Below are positions 39,201 through 47,302 of a DNA stretch of 64,000 nucleotides, in pieces. This stretch comes from Acridotheres tristis (lineage: Eukaryota > Chordata > Aves > Passeriformes > Sturnidae): contig CM072919.1 in the NCBI GenBank assembly GCA_037013685.1, positions 27,563,325 through 27,627,324 on the forward strand. The letters are read 5' to 3'. A program made the translations under genes and the position numbers. Within the stretch, counting starts at the first letter, position 1; every line of letters begins with the position of its first letter. The notes below the pieces were generated by a model. That model was not told the origin of the DNA. It made no database searches and saw only the letters and a list, made by a program, of their open reading frames with translations.

Positions 39201-41534
39201 TTTTCTTAGCTTCCCAGATTTTGCTCTTAGGACTTTCACAGAACCTTGGTAAGTCTTTTATTTTTAATACCATTTGACAAAACAAAGAAATATTTTACTA
39301 CCTATATTTTAAAGAACTAGACATTTAACACGTAAGTTCTTTCTCTTACATATTCTTAATATTACTTGCACTGCTAGTGTATTGAATATCAATATTCGGG
39401 GGACAGACTTTTTTCTTTATTCTTTTCACATCCTTTTCTCTAATCCCTTGGCTCCACCTCCTCCGCCTCTCCTCTTTCATCTTTCACATGCATTCTTTTG
39501 ATATAGTATGTAACGATCTTCCCCTTTTCTATATCTCTCTCTCTTCTTACAGGTTCAGGTCAAGAGCAGTGGTTAGTACCCTGCTCCTGTATTGAAACAC
39601 TACCTATACAAAACACTGTAAGAGAAATTGACTTGAATTACGTGAACCTAATTGGTTTCACAGAACAGCAGGGTTGACCGACAAATTGTACCAGTGCAGG
39701 AGCACAGATGGCAGGCACTTCTACAAAACCTAGCATAGGTACCAGTAGATTTATGACTGGAAAAGGTATGCTGTGCACAACCTAGATGTTAAAACCACTT
39801 TCATGCAAAGTTTCCATCTTAAAACTTCTGTCAGCTAGGAAGTTCATGACAAGTGGTATCCTTGATAGTATTTCTGCTGAACTCTATGGAATTCTAAATG
39901 TGTTTAAACACATAGTCTTTCTTCACTACCTGGAAAACGACACAGTAGGAATGAATACACTGTCTCTCCCATCATGAGTAAGAGCAATGATGATGCAAAA
40001 TTAGTACCTCTTCTGGATTAGAAAGTATTAGACGGTATAGGGGAAGATTTGCATTCTAGAAACATGACAGAGTTTTGCATTGCTGTGAGGACGCCACCAT
40101 TGTCCTCATATGTACCATTTCTGCTCTGCTCAAGAAAACACCTTCAATTAAACTCCAAACAGTAAGAAAACACTAACCTAAAGGTTCAAAAAATTGCTAA
40201 AATGAAGTGCTGTGCCAGAAACCTAGATTCATTTTAGTATTTTTCCCCTCATGGAATCTTTTGGCCTATTTCATTTTTGATAAGAAAGCAATCAGAATTT
40301 TATTCTGGTACAAAGAATCATACATATATATAGATATATATATACACACACACACACATACCCGCCTACTTTCTAGCAGTAAGAGATGATTGAAAATGCT
40401 TACTAATATGGTATGAAATCAAGGAATTTACATGTATCTTTAAACCCAAATGCATACATAGTCATTTGTCTAAAATCTCGTAAGATTTTCCATCCTAAAA
40501 ACTGTTTCAAGACTTTAGAGTAGTATGATATAGAGAAAACAAATATCATGCTTAAAAATGGCATCGTGATATCTTATAAGTACAAGATATTCAAACCTCA
40601 TCACAGAATCCTGACAGGTGATCAGTCTATAAAGAAATCTTAAAATACAGAATTTTCATTCTAAAAGTACTTTAGTTGTTCATGTATGCAATTTCAGCAT
40701 CAGACCCTAGTTAAAGAGGAAAGACCAGAAGCTTGTGTCAAAATGGCAACAGCCTGGAATCTTCTCTTGCTGCATAAACAAGAACTTACAGCGACGGTTA
40801 CCAGTGAATGTTACATCTGATTTTGTCATTGAAAATCCATGCTGACTACAGGTGTTCATAGTCCCTCTGCCCTCTTTTAAGCATCCAAATAATTTGAGCA
40901 TGACTTCATTATCTAATGTATAACAAAGTTTTCTGTTTGGTAACAGATGCAGATCCAACAAAGGGAGATAGCAGGAATATAATTTAGGAAAAAAATCAAA
41001 ACAAACAAGTGGCCTTCATCATAACTTCAACATAATACTATGTTAAAAATCAAGGTTAATGGAACAAGAAGAATGAAGGTTTCTAAGACAGTTCATTCAC
41101 CAAATGAAACAGATAACTAAAACCCTTTTAAGGGTCCTTTCCAAACTTATGCTGTGATGCTATGAAATTAAACAGCAAATCTTCTACTCACCAGCAGCGC
41201 AGGCAGCTAACACCTTTTCACTCTTGCACAGCTTTTTTGCTACAAGATGTGTACAATTTCTGTATTTCTACCAAAACAAAACAACACATTTGTATCACTG
41301 GAAACATTTAAATTCTTTGTCTACTTATACACAACTAACCTATTGCACAGCCCTTTCTTCTAAGACTTGCACTTTTACTTCCAGCTCTAAACCTCTCTGC
41401 TGTATTGTAATGAACAATACCTTACTCTCTATAAAAACACAGTTCAGCTTGAACAGGCATTTGAACAGAGCCTTCTTCTCTTCTTTTTTAAATCCAGTTA
41501 TTTGTATTATCCTTTTCTGGCTGTCACTTTCCAT
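8729..41534 (-). CDS. SLF1: SLF1, SMC5-SMC6 complex localization factor 1 (17 exons found plus one inferred)
   Basis: SLF1 with SLF2 links RAD18 to the SMC5/6 complex at stalled replication forks and interstrand crosslinks in the nucleus. Joining the exons gives a continuous frame matching the human family throughout: BRCT 1 (about residues 5-80), BRCT 2 (about 115-200), a short linker, a helical middle region (about 265-600), three ankyrin repeats (about 660-755) and a C-terminal domain ending in Lys-Ser-Phe. The BRCT pair is the known RAD18-binding part; the ankyrin domain is of the BARD1/TONSL-like type reported to bind the histone H4 tail. All introns are GT-AG, and phases agree everywhere except between 25,314 and 18,986, where an extra exon of 3n+2 nt is needed. 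Predicted length is about 915 aa; human is about 1,058. The start is the Met immediately after an acceptor, aligned with the human N-terminus. Introns hold only CR1 and LTR fragments and microsatellites. Confidence 0.95.
11613..11795 (-). CDS. SLF1: SLF1 coding exon 17 (ankyrin repeats 2 and 3)
   Basis: 183 nt, phase 1 in and out. Repeat 2 begins DYAGWTPLHEACNHGSTVCV and repeat 3 contains GVTPLHDALLNGYVEIGKLL, ending in QHGG. The Trp, Glu and Asn within GWTPLHEACN are at positions that in BARD1/TONSL-like ankyrin domains contact the histone H4 tail, so that function looks preserved (inference). Acceptor tttaattcag... boundary at 11,796, donor gtgagt. Confidence 0.96.
12173..12265 (-). CDS. 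SLF1: SLF1 coding exon 16 (ankyrin repeat 1)
   Basis: 93 nt, phase 1 in and out. It encodes GETALHKACRNNKVERLIQL, then LSLPGTDINVR: a standard ankyrin repeat with its T-A-L-H motif and a terminal D-I-N-V. Donor gtaagt. Confidence 0.95.
12825..12868. repeat. Compound trinucleotide repeat (CAA/TAA/TAG)
   Basis: Short run aacaacaacaataataataa, followed by tagcagtagtag, in an SLF1 intron. Confidence 0.7.
14188..14291 (-). CDS. SLF1: SLF1 coding exon 15
   Basis: 104 nt, phase 2 in, phase 1 out. It reads DLFSNKLTAKAEVQIVHTKE, then SYLLAEEVHKRNIK, leading into the first ankyrin repeat. The sequence is weakly conserved, but both junctions keep the frame with conserved neighbours. The donor gtatta is atypical; acceptor gtcttttcag. 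Confidence 0.87.
14805..14971 (-). CDS. SLF1: SLF1 coding exon 14
   Basis: 167 nt, phase 0 in, phase 2 out. It encodes VCSYSAALREIGMCKTKINK, then a basic stretch AKKKKIGQQP, and SQRTLQMLNGDKQNQVKVLP. The IGQxPCxxSQRTLxMLNG block is conserved; the lysine run may add to a nuclear localisation signal (inference). Acceptor cttttgcaacag, donor gtaagt. Confidence 0.94.
16874..17019 (-). CDS. SLF1: SLF1 coding exon 13
   Basis: 146 nt, phase 1 in, phase 0 out. It encodes DFSVCQLKMFICAIPSDWLQ, then LFLAEAIFKQMCLQRNIAVS and REPLSLQKI, matching human SWLQMFVAEAVFKKLCLQ and EPLSLQK. Acceptor gcttttatccag, donor gtaagt. Confidence 0.94.
18850..18986 (-). CDS. SLF1: SLF1 coding exon 12
   Basis: 137 nt, entered in phase 2 (needs two bases from the preceding exon), left in phase 1. 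It encodes SEVAGILNAILGTIVDYWII, then SGLLMDRNVFHQVPDLAHYL and AVSCD, aligning with the human AGILGAAIDYWIF block. Acceptor gcctttcag, donor gtgagt. Confidence 0.92.
19655..19705 (+). repeat. CR1 3'-terminal scrap
   Basis: The sequence atgggtccctttcaactcag, followed by a degenerate gtgatcctgtgaa, matches the last about 50 nt of CR1 elements. It is too short to place in a subfamily. Confidence 0.5.
21555..21931 (+). mobile_element. Avian ERV LTR, 3' two-thirds, probably solo
   Basis: The plus strand follows a common avian LTR: gacagatgacccaaagtgac, then a gtgctcagcagtaaaagctg TATA-like region, then ggagggagg, tgctttccaggaagtgtctg, gaacacctgctggctgatgg, tttgctttgcttgtgggtac, an AT-rich stretch and tgattccctccctcaaccca, ending near gggatcaacccactacacc. 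No gag or primer binding site follows. It lies in an SLF1 intron, antisense to the gene. Confidence 0.7.
24135..24145 (-). CDS. SLF1: Candidate SLF1 coding exon 11 (11-nt microexon)
   Basis: The exon 10 to exon 12 junction needs an inserted exon of 3n+2 nt starting in phase 0. On the minus strand, gttccagcact is preceded by an excellent acceptor (ctgctatgccttccttttacag) and followed by donor gtaagc. It would read Val-Pro-Ala-Leu and restore the frame into SEVAGIL. Human SLF1 has a few more residues here, also starting with Val after Asn-Asp. Read-through of the donor would hit TAA at once. An 11-nt exon is rare, and an unrelated small exon elsewhere in the intron is possible. Confidence 0.4.
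25314..25479 (-). CDS. SLF1: SLF1 coding exon 10
   Basis: 166 nt, entered in phase 2 and left in phase 0 (AAA AAT GAT | gtgagt). It encodes SLVEGTNSQHQQVLPQTVLL, then KTFLLDSGTAVLFTKHINIL and ADWVVFSHRELNGKND. The next recognisable exon begins in a frame this exon cannot reach directly. Confidence 0.92.
26123..26260 (-). CDS. SLF1: SLF1 coding exon 9
   Basis: 138 nt, phase 2 in and out. It encodes SCLYCETVCHTVTVSGGEDE, then LRIVHKTLLKFFFDLVKGEV and EFLTK, matching the human LLKFFFNLIESEV block. The donor gtgggg departs from the usual GTRAGT. Confidence 0.92.
27111..27132. repeat. (TG)n microsatellite
   Basis: Short tgtgtatgtgtgtgtgtgtt run in an SLF1 intron. Confidence 0.75.
27455..27621 (-). 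CDS. SLF1: SLF1 coding exon 8
   Basis: 167 nt, phase 0 in, phase 2 out. It encodes GNTDTIFFAKLCHVFYLVLH, then CEPPWKSPSMLKYYLDLLQC, then PICRKGTWSLIEMLVR. The PPWKSP and LLQCPxCxKG blocks are strongly conserved with human SLF1. Acceptor ttatcacag, donor gtaaga. Confidence 0.95.
28176..28334 (-). CDS. SLF1: SLF1 coding exon 7 (start of helical middle region)
   Basis: 159 nt, 53 codons, phase 0 at both ends. It encodes VRSTDWSRGTWSILQGLVEE, then DLLDDVVTELAAGHMYSAPP and LQLLHPLLKYVLL, aligning with the human segment around LNLIESLIEG. Acceptor ttctag, donor gtgaga. Confidence 0.92.
28432..28565 (+). mobile_element. Degraded avian LTR fragment (5' portion)
   Basis: The sequence tatcctggttcctgccagga, then attgaattaatttttgcaat, and a later ggttattccatacc resemble the 5' part of a common avian ERV LTR whose beginning reads like tcctggtttcagctgggata. 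Much of the usual internal part is missing. Intronic, antisense to SLF1. Confidence 0.45.
29140..29350 (-). mobile_element. CR1 LINE 3' end, reverse orientation
   Basis: The plus strand gives the reverse complement of the CR1 3' end: a degenerate tail (gatagaattcttcaggttgg), then gagtccaaccattaacagca, then ccctgggaagccttttccag and agagagaaattttcc. The 3' end is present and the 5' side truncated, as usual for CR1. It lies in an SLF1 intron, in the sense direction of the gene. Confidence 0.75.
31905..31958 (-). CDS. SLF1: SLF1 coding exon 6 (linker, 54 nt)
   Basis: 18 codons, phase 0 at both ends, reading TIKHRLMQTDQLNKCNPE. Strong polypyrimidine acceptor (cctttatcctgttttacag) and donor gtaaga. 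The sequence is poorly conserved, but the phase and the flanking exons fit exactly. Confidence 0.82.
33372..33506 (-). CDS. SLF1: SLF1 coding exon 5 (linker)
   Basis: 135 nt, 45 codons, phase 0 at both ends. It begins NEIQNPKDTQMNRF and ends AEMKNIIIKHMYFTA, which matches the human motif with EIKNTLRKHIY. The much longer human linker between these two points has no counterpart in this frame. Acceptor tgctcttcag, donor gtaagt. Confidence 0.88.
36190..36370 (-). mobile_element. CR1 LINE 3'-region fragment, reverse orientation
   Basis: The plus strand reads like the reverse complement of the CR1 3' coding region: tttccatttgtactcatttt, then gagcaccatagacaattgcc, then tgcatcctcccttcaggtat. Diverged and truncated at both ends, in the intron before SLF1 exon 5. 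It lies in the sense direction of SLF1. Confidence 0.65.
36492..36654 (-). CDS. SLF1: SLF1 coding exon 4 (BRCT 2)
   Basis: 163 nt; the first base completes Arg and the exon ends in phase 0 at TTT CAA. It encodes VLKAGKATICSSEDAECNIT, then HVFIDGK and LHYPLQYIGHYLFQ, matching the end of BRCT 2. Acceptor tcatttag, donor gtgagt. Confidence 0.93.
38180..38208. repeat. (CTTT)n microsatellite
   Basis: Short pyrimidine tetranucleotide repeat (ttctttctttctttctc) in an SLF1 intron. Confidence 0.75.
38675..38918 (-). CDS. SLF1: SLF1 coding exon 3 (end of BRCT 1, start of BRCT 2)
   Basis: 244 nt, entered in phase 1 and left in phase 2. It encodes KWVLTKEYIINSAESGRWLD, including the conserved BRCT tryptophan, then the inter-BRCT segment with SPQMQSAPKRWREEL, and GAFHRWKVVLLV at the start of BRCT 2. 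This is among the most conserved stretches of the protein. Acceptor ctttttag, donor gtagga. Confidence 0.95.
40321..40360. repeat. (TA)n/(CA)n microsatellite
   Basis: A compound dinucleotide run (atatatagatatatatata, then a CA run) in an SLF1 intron. Likely length-variable. Confidence 0.85.
41120..41165 (+). repeat. Possible CR1 3'-end scrap
   Basis: The sequence aagggtcctttccaaactta, followed by degenerate tgtgatgctatga, resembles the very 3' end of CR1 elements. It is only about 45 nt long, in the intron next to SLF1 coding exon 2, so the assignment is tentative. Confidence 0.4.
41192..41267 (-). CDS. SLF1: SLF1 coding exon 2 (BRCT 1)
   Basis: 76 nt; joins exon 1 in phase 0 and ends in phase 1. 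It encodes KYRNCTHLVAKKLCKSEKVL and then AACAA, the BRCT core with the cluster THLVA and the conserved LAACAAG turn. Acceptor ttggtag, donor gtgagt. Confidence 0.93.
41421..41534 (-). CDS. SLF1: SLF1 coding exon 1 (BRCT 1 start)
   Basis: 114 nt, 38 codons, beginning MESDSQKRIIQITGF and ending CVFIESK. The ATG follows directly on a good acceptor (ttctgctttcaacag), so the 5' UTR lies in at least one upstream non-coding exon in the CpG island. The donor is gtattg, a weak match to consensus. It holds the first strand and helix of BRCT 1. Confidence 0.93.
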
Positions 41535-41993
41535 CTGTTGAAAGCAGAATGAAAAGGAAATATTAACACTCAAAGTACACACCATGAGAAGTTGCTTGCA
41601 AGGCCTGACTAGTAGTATCTACTTATTTTCAAATAAAATAGGGAAACACACCAAAAGAAATTAACGCTAGTACACCACATTTTAAACTCTCACTGCCTGC
41701 CACAGCAAAGACACCCGAAGGGCGGTATGGGAGTAGCTCGAGACCTCCAAACCGGGCCGAGCCCCCAGGTCTGGCACCTTGGCTCCGCACCCAAATGCCC
41801 GGAGGTTCAGTCCTTCGAACCTCTCTCGGGGCAAACCCCGCTGCCCCATCACCGGGACACGCCACCGAGGTGCGGTGGGCTGGCGGCGGTCCCGGTCCAG
41901 AGGCGAAGAGCGAGCCGCCCTGGCTGCGGCGGGGAGCCCTCCAGCGCCCACGTACGGAGGCCACGGGAGCGGGCGCTCTTGCGGTGCTTATGG

Positions 41994-42028
41994 TGCTTCG
42001 GTTCGGTTCGGTTCGGTCCGGTCCGATG
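41994..42028. repeat. (GGTTC)n pentanucleotide repeat in the CpG island
   Basis: About four units of ggttc, followed by variant ggtcc units (cggttcggttcggttcggtc). It lies within the promoter island and so could vary in length between individuals. Confidence 0.8.
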
Positions 42029-42104
42029 TGATCCGGCCCGTCTCGGTGCCCGCCAGCAGCCGCAGCCCGGAGAGTTCCCGCCTTCCCGGGCCCCGCCCCC
42101 GGAT

Positions 42105-42193
42105 GTGGCGGAGCGGTCGTTCCGGGACGTTGTTACTGACGCTCCGCGGTCGCCGGGGCAGCCGGCGCGGAGCCGCAGAGGGATCCCGGCTGG
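42105..42193 (+). other. KIAA0825: Probable KIAA0825 non-coding first exon (start uncertain)
   Basis: A near-perfect donor (gtaagt, 42,194-42,199) ends a GC-rich segment on the plus strand inside the CpG island, where the 5' exon of KIAA0825 is expected from human gene order. The transcription start cannot be fixed from sequence. No coding exon of KIAA0825 was recognised downstream in the window, so the rest would be 5' UTR and intron. Confidence 0.5.
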
Positions 42194-42233
42194 GTAAGTG
42201 GCCCCCGTGGGGCTGTCCTTCCTCTTCCCTTAC

Positions 42234-42300
42234 CTTGTCGCCGGGTGAGACAGGGATGGGGTCCGCTGTGGCCTCGTTCTCTCGTGTGCGGCACGGCAGG
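42234..42300 (-). other. SLF1: Candidate SLF1 non-coding first exon end (donor at 42,228-42,233)
   Basis: On the minus strand, ggcgacaag|gtaagg is a strong donor within the CpG island and could end SLF1's 5' UTR exon, splicing to 41,534. A second, weaker minus donor (ggcagtgaga) lies near 41,690. Only the 3' boundary is suggested by sequence; the upper limit given here is arbitrary. Confidence 0.35.
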
Positions 42301-42580
42301 GCGCTGCGCAGTCCCGGGCTCCCAGGGGTCCGAGGCGCTGGCGGGCGCTGGCACCTGCAGCGCGAAGGCGGTGCCGGAGCTCCGGGCCTGGCTTCGTGGC
42401 GGAGCGGGAAGGGGCGGTCCTCCCTTAGAGTGAGAGGAGGGGATCTCCTCGAGGCGCGGGGAGGCGGGAGCAGGCTGAGGGCAGATGGCGAGGTGGGGAA
42501 CGTGCTGACGCTCTCTCGGAGCCTGGAAATTCCCGTCGCTGTCGCTCGGCAGAAGTAAAATTGTAGAAGGCGGTCTGGCA

Positions 42581-45500
42581 GGGGTGTGTGTCACTCTGTA
42601 TGCAAAACTGAAGTGTGTTACCTCTGGAACAGGCTTGGCTGTAAGAGTCAGGAAAGGGTCCAGGGATCTCTAACCCTCAGAACCATTTTCTCAGTGTGTG
42701 AGACAAACTTTTGAAAGTTTCAAGGCCTCATGATGCATGGCCCTCGTAGGGCAGGTGAGCAGGTAGTGCTGCAGCCAGATAGTCAAGCCACATATTTTTG
42801 GGACGCTCTTTTCTGCCCTGTTGGTGAAGGGAAGGCATTCCTGCCCCTCTGATCAAGTTGGCACAAAGTTTTTGTTATGAGAGTCAAGGCGTGATTTTTT
42901 CTCAATTAGAAAGCAATATGAAGACATCAAAATAATACTCATCTTGTACCTCAAGCACTCCGTGCAGAATTTAGAAATGCAGAAATGCCAAGATTTGCTG
43001 TTTGTGAATCTTTTTTTCGATATCCCACTCTTTATTTTGGTCTCTTCTGTATTTGAGAGATGACTTTTGACTCTTTCTCTGTCGTGTAATGTACTTAACG
43101 GATATTGCACAAAAAATCCGTTGATGCTTCTTAGCAAATAAAAGTAGCTTTGTCGAAGACTTCTATTCGGCTTTTCTACAATTTGAGAGTAGAATGTATG
43201 CATTCAAGGAAGAAAAAAAGAAAAGATGGTTGAAATGCCTCTTTAGAGAACTGAATTGTGGGCAATTAAACTATTTTTCCCGTTTTGTCTGGCACATAAA
43301 ATAGTGTGTAGTCAAAATAACTGAGATTGCAAACATTTCACATCTATTTTTTCTTCAAAAGGCATTGTTACCAAAATGTAGCTTTAAGAAATTAAGTTTT
43401 TAAACCATTATTTCCGTGATGTTTGCTAAGTTGAGAATTCACTTGCTCCCCGGTTCTATTATTTGGTTCATTAAAAGTCTAAAATATTTTCTTCCTTTCC
43501 GTCCTTGTTATGATCTCATTATGGTAGCTAAGTGTCTCTTATGTCTCATAGGTCTCATAGGGAGCAGGGTTTTTAACTGATGTATTTTTAAGTTCCTCTA
43601 GGTTTCCTTTAATGTGTTTGTCAAATACACAATTCAGTTGCTCAGTATTATAAATTACGTTTAAACAGTTTGTCTCTGGGTTTTTAATTGTATCTACTTT
43701 TACACATTTTCTTCTACAGTACCTGTGACAAGTTTTATAAAATTTAGGAAGTGATTTTCAGTGCTACACACATGGTATTTGACTTAATTACATTTTAAGG
43801 ATGATCAAGAATGGCTGCGGAGCTCTCATCTCCAGTTCATTAAGAAGCCAAGATCAGAAAAAGAAATATTTATTTTCCTCTATCACAGAAAGATTTTATT
43901 TACAGTATAGTAGGTGTCCATCTCTTTCAGACCTCCTTCATTAATTTTATTACACTGCTCTAGCTTTCTACCTTATACTTTTTATTTTCTTTATGTCCTA
44001 TGCATATTTATATTACCACCATGTCTTCTGCCTTGAAATTTCTCTTCCTAAGTTTCCCACAGATAGCTATTTTACTTCACACAGTTATCCTTCTTCAGGC
44101 CTTATTGGTGCTGCTGCTTTCTATTTTATCACTGTTCCTCCTTGTCTGTAAATCTCAGTTTGTTTCTCAAAGCCTCTACCACTTTTTCCTTAACTTTGCA
44201 AGTTAGGGTTTCTTTTTTTTTGTTCAGTCTTTGTGTGTATTATTTGTCCTTCATAAGCCTTTTAACTTCCTGTGTTGAAAATTTTATGTAATTACTTACA
44301 CATTTTGAGAATGATAAAATCCATGTGAAAACATCTTTTCCATTGTGAAGTATAAACTGACAGATTTTTTTTATTAGTGGAAGATATTTTGTAGTATGTG
44401 CTTAAAATACTTGCCATCATGCAAACAAGATTATCAGTTAACTGATTAACTGACCTAGTAAAATTATTCATTGGAGCTTTTTTCCTCTGTCTCAGCATAA
44501 CGTGTATACTTTTTAAATGATACTCACAATGCAATAGGCAAACATTTAGTAGTCACAGCTTTGCAAAAAACCAATCCTGAAACTACACTGAAAAATCAGT
44601 CATAAAATCTAAAGCAGTATGAAGTGTCTCCACACTGCCTTCCTGTGGATAAAAGTCTAACTTTATGCCACTTAAAGTCCATTTTTTTCTTGCATATGAA
44701 GCACTGTCTCTGGCTTCTTGAAACTGAAGGAATTTAAATTTTCTTCTATAGTGATAAGGGATTACAGGGAATAGAAATATTGCAATATAAATCCACAGAA
44801 GCTACAGGAGCTTCTTAGTAGTAATCATCTTTCCATAAACATACCTGTAGTTTCTTTCATGAGCTAAAGAATCTAGGAAAGGCAGAACAAGCATTGTGAA
44901 AATTGCTGCTTTTCTTCAAGCCATACTGATTGTATAAACCCTCCGTTGTCATAACTTCTTATTTTAAAAAACATCTTCATGTTCTTCTCAGGACATATCT
45001 TTTGTGTTTCTTTCATGTAACCATTTTTGTTCCAAAGAACATTTATTTTTATTGCTATTATAAGCTCAGCCCATCTTCTCATCTCCTTGCATTCATCTAT
45101 CTGCCTTTCTGCCAGCTCACCTTCTGTTAATGTATGTCAGTGAGTCAGTGTTAATGGACAAATGTAGAGAGCACAGAATAGTGTTCAGTAACTCTTCTGT
45201 ACATGAGTCTATGTGTATTAGTTCACTTAGTAATGAATTAGTGTACTGCTTTTTTTAGTGTACTTTCAGTCTCTCACGTCTTGGACTAAGGTTTTGGTTG
45301 TTTGTTTCTTTTAAAATATGGGTATGAAATGGATTTATTTTGCATTTAATACTTAACTTTCCTACCACATAAAGTTCAAGTTTCTTTTCATTGTCTGACA
45401 TGAGTTAATCTATTGCTGCTTCTTAGACCTTCTTAATCATATTACTGCTCTTCTGTCCTGTCCTAAATGCGCTGTATACCTGCCTGGAATACTTAATTAG

Positions 45501-46100
45501 ACTAGTTTCCCCAGTGACCTTCTAATAGTATTTTTTCCTACTTAGGAGATCCATTCTGATATGATCAGCAGTTTTTCATTCATCAAAGTCCTTTCAGCTT
45601 CTGTAAAATGCATTTTCCTTGTCTTTTGGTATTTTGTTCTTCTCTAAGTAACTGCATTTAAAATGGTAAGTGTAGGTAATGCTAGAAGATATTGTAAATT
45701 TTTGCTAATGATTGAATATTGTTAACTACACTCTGTGTATACTATGAATATTCCAGATGGTTTCTTCTCTGCAATAGCATGTCTCTCCCTCCAGTTTTAT
45801 TTCTGACTAAGCAACTGCCAACAGCATGCCCAGAAAGCAGATAAACATGTACTCTGGCTCACAGACATTAGAAATCAGGTTTGACATGATATAGCCAGTG
45901 GGGTAATGTGTTACATGTACACTTTTTACGTTCTCTGCAGTTCACTGTAGGTCAGTACAGCAGGAAAAGGTAGACATGATTGTGGATGGAAGAAGGACAA
46001 AAATACTGAAAAGAAGTTAGGAGAAAGTATGGCATGAATTATTATAGGGTAGATAATGAAGGTGCAACAAGAGCAAGAAAGTATCAAAGTACCCTACTGA
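42581..46100. other. Presumed KIAA0825 first intron, nothing recognised
   Basis: AT-rich sequence with only short chance reading frames. I see no coding exon, RNA gene or recognisable repeat. Confidence 0.5.
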
Positions 46101-46109
46101 AGATTTTCC

Positions 46110-46560
46110 ACTGGTACGCAGGGCACCATTTGTAGACAAGGCACCGTTGGGTTGTTTGTTTTCTATAAAAGAGCCGAGCAGCTATTAGTTGCTATAAAGT
46201 TGTTTGTTGTAAAGGCATGTCAGTCTTGAAAGGCAAAAAGTCACAAGCGTTAAAGTCCATGCTAAAAGTTTTTGGCATAGAGTCCTAAATAGAAGTAAAT
46301 TCCCAGTTAGAAGTAGAAGCTGCTCCTGTCAAGGCCCCGGAAGGGCCGATGTTGCTGCTACAACTCCTGTCTTCTTTGGGCGATGATGATGGCGGTGAGG
46401 AGAGAGAAGAAAAGCGAGAGGACAAGAGCAAGTGTATCTCTCCCCAGTGCATGGATTCTTATACACAAATTACCCAATAAGCTAAAAACCTGAACCATTT
46501 CTTCTTGACCCATTAGAATTCTAGTTTCTTAGCATGCCACCTTACATGTAAACTACACAT
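46110..46560 (-). mobile_element. Possible LTR, reverse orientation
   Basis: Read on the minus strand, this segment has a TATA-like box (tgtataagaatccatgcact) followed by a CT-rich and then GC-richer tract (around 46,320-46,420), as in an LTR U3/R junction. The base composition differs from the flanks. I could not identify a family, matching ends, or a convincing primer binding site. Confidence 0.35.
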
Positions 46561-46859
46561 ATGGTCTATCTTGTTCTATCTAAAAAATATAAGCAATATT
46601 TTTACTATAGTTTAATTATGTCTAAAACTATATTCTTGGAATCTCCATGGAAACTTGTTTTCAACGCTAATACCTAGGACTGTTTTTCAGCTTTCACTGA
46701 GAACTTGTTGACCTCTCACTGAGAAATCAGAAAAGCCTTTGTTTTCCTGAGTGGAACACCCTACAGAATGTTCTGGGTTTTTATCAATATGTAACTGGAA
46801 TATAAGATTGCACGACATATGGGTGTCAGACATGGATTTGCTACTTAAAGTAGCAAAGA

Positions 46860-47060
46860 TGCATAGAATGGGATGGTTAGAAAAGACCTTAAAGGTTATC
46901 TAATTTCAACCCACTACAAGCTCCCTTTTAAACATTAGAAGACTATTATAAGGTTTGTCCAGGGCATTCTCATCTCCATCTCAACAGGTCCATGCCCTAC
47001 TAATGTTGGGGGTCACAGAGATGGACGCAGTGCTCCAGGTAGGGTCTCACCGGGGCTGAG
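46860..47060 (-). mobile_element. CR1 LINE 3' end, reverse orientation
   Basis: Begins with the reverse complement of the CR1 tail (gcatagaatgggatggttag, then aaaagaccttaaaggttatc, then aatttcaacccactac) and continues with a second CR1-like stretch (agatggacgcagtgctccag, then gtagggtctcaccggggctg). The two parts are closer together than expected, implying an internal deletion. Confidence 0.75.
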
Positions 47061-47302
47061 TTGAAGTTTGAGCAGTTAACAGAGGATCATAGAGGTTCTT
47101 TGTAACTGTTGAGTTGTCCCATAAGATGGAACACCTGTTCATGCTTGCTCACCTGCAGGTAACTCTTCCCATGTTTTGGTGGTGCAAAGCTTAAACATCA
47201 CGACTGTTCCATATACATGTAATGACAGTATGGCAGGAGAGGGGACAAAATGGGAAAAGAGCAGGATGAGGATTAATGCAGAGACTAATTAGGAAAATTT
47301 TA

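Larger units (their letters stand above)
41700..42580. promoter_or_regulatory. CpG island, probable bidirectional SLF1 / KIAA0825 promoter
   Basis: This is the only strongly GC- and CpG-rich stretch of this size in the window. It sits just upstream of the SLF1 start codon and contains a GC box (ccccgccccc, 42,091-42,100) and strong splice donors pointing both ways. In human, SLF1 and KIAA0825 start head-to-head almost back-to-back, which fits. There is no TATA box. Long open frames inside the island on both strands are a by-product of its GC richness and are not called as genes. Confidence 0.85.

Noticed and set aside
41682..42594. Long open frames on both strands in the CpG island (up to 259 codons)
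   Set aside because: GC-rich DNA has few stop codons; the frames overlap in several phases, contain no domain, and cover the promoter and splice donors.
46110..46180. Primer binding site for the reverse-oriented LTR (minus strand tggtgccctgcgtaccag)
   Set aside because: It matches no tRNA 3' end I know beyond the first six or seven bases, so it is not called.
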